64,000 nt of DNA from Euphorbia lathyris. Lineage: Eukaryota > Streptophyta > Magnoliopsida > Malpighiales > Euphorbiaceae. The DNA is taken from positions 86,871,501 to 86,935,500 of the forward strand of contig NC_088915.1 in the NCBI RefSeq assembly GCF_963576675.1, read 5' to 3'. The position numbers and the translations under genes were made by a program. Positions 63,790-64,000 of the stretch are shown here, in pieces. The stretch's first letter is position 1, and every line of letters begins with the position of its first letter. The notes beneath the pieces are model-generated. The model saw nothing but the letters and a program-made list of their open reading frames with translations. It had not been told where the DNA came from and ran no database searches.

Positions 63790-64000
63790 AGTTTTTTTAT
63801 AGTTTGTTTGATTTTGCAGTTCGAGACTCATCGGCTACTCTTTAAATAGATCCTCTCTCAATTAAAACTTTTTACATACCCTTTAGATTTTTAAATCTGT
63901 AATTAATTTCATGCCTTTCATTTTGAGCATAATTAATTATATTAATTCAAAAAGAGGGTAAGTCCAAAAAAAAATCTTGTAATTTTACTTTTTGTCAAAT
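63790..64000. other. AT-rich end of window
   Basis: Nothing recognised. Confidence 0.35.

Overview
This is nuclear DNA of a flowering plant, most likely a eudicot. The evidence is spliced GT-AG genes for plant-type proteins, AT-rich intergenic DNA, plant L1-type LINEs, a Ty1/copia element, tRNA-derived SINEs of the Au type, Helitron-like ends and many MITEs. I cannot name the genus. Exon borders are read by eye from splice sites and frame continuity. All family names come from recognition of motifs, not from a database search.

Layout. 1-6.5 kb: one end of a Helitron-like element, an internally deleted LINE on the minus strand that joins ORF1 to an RNase H tail, and AT-rich tandem repeats. 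6.5-16.1 kb: a nest. A decayed hAT-like element holds a copia retrotransposon (6681-14519, 5-bp target duplication) and a 1.23-kb solo LTR (14720-15953). The copia element itself carries a hAT MITE in gag, a CACTA-like piece and an Au SINE in pol, and a 410-bp triplication in its RNase H domain. 16.2-23.8 kb: two copies of a segment carrying a gene of the 'probable F-box protein At4g22030' family. The left copy is a pseudogene and the right copy is intact; LINE and MITE debris lies between them. 24.4-28.8 kb: an almost complete LINE with an 18-bp target duplication. 28.8-32.9 kb: a run of MITEs.

33-52 kb is the gene-rich part. It holds mitochondrial aminomethyltransferase (glycine decarboxylase T-protein, minus strand, 3 coding exons), a DUF3531-type protein probably of the chloroplast (plus strand, 6 coding exons) and UTP6, a nucleolar SSU-processome protein (minus strand, 6 exons). 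The last two are convergent, with stops 380 bp apart. Their introns and spacers are filled with MITEs, SINEs and tandem repeats. A 127-bp hairpin-forming minisatellite lies between the first two genes. UTP6 has a telo-box and a cluster of site II motifs upstream, the usual pairing for ribosome-biogenesis genes.

52.3-55.8 kb: a foldback element and a second, 5'-truncated LINE with two in-frame stops. 58-59 kb: a secreted glycine-rich protein gene (minus strand) whose C-terminus is poly-Asn encoded by an ATT microsatellite. 59-64 kb: a short Helitron-like element, three long-TIR MITEs and a tiny LINE tail with a perfect 17-bp target duplication.

The three central genes are unrelated in function (mitochondrial photorespiration, a plastid protein, nucleolar rRNA processing). 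What they share is repeat-swollen introns. I see no new gene system; the most distinctive features are the ways the repeats have grown: a MITE interior that became a hairpin minisatellite, an intron that duplicated its own 3' splice site, and a SINE split by a tandem duplication.
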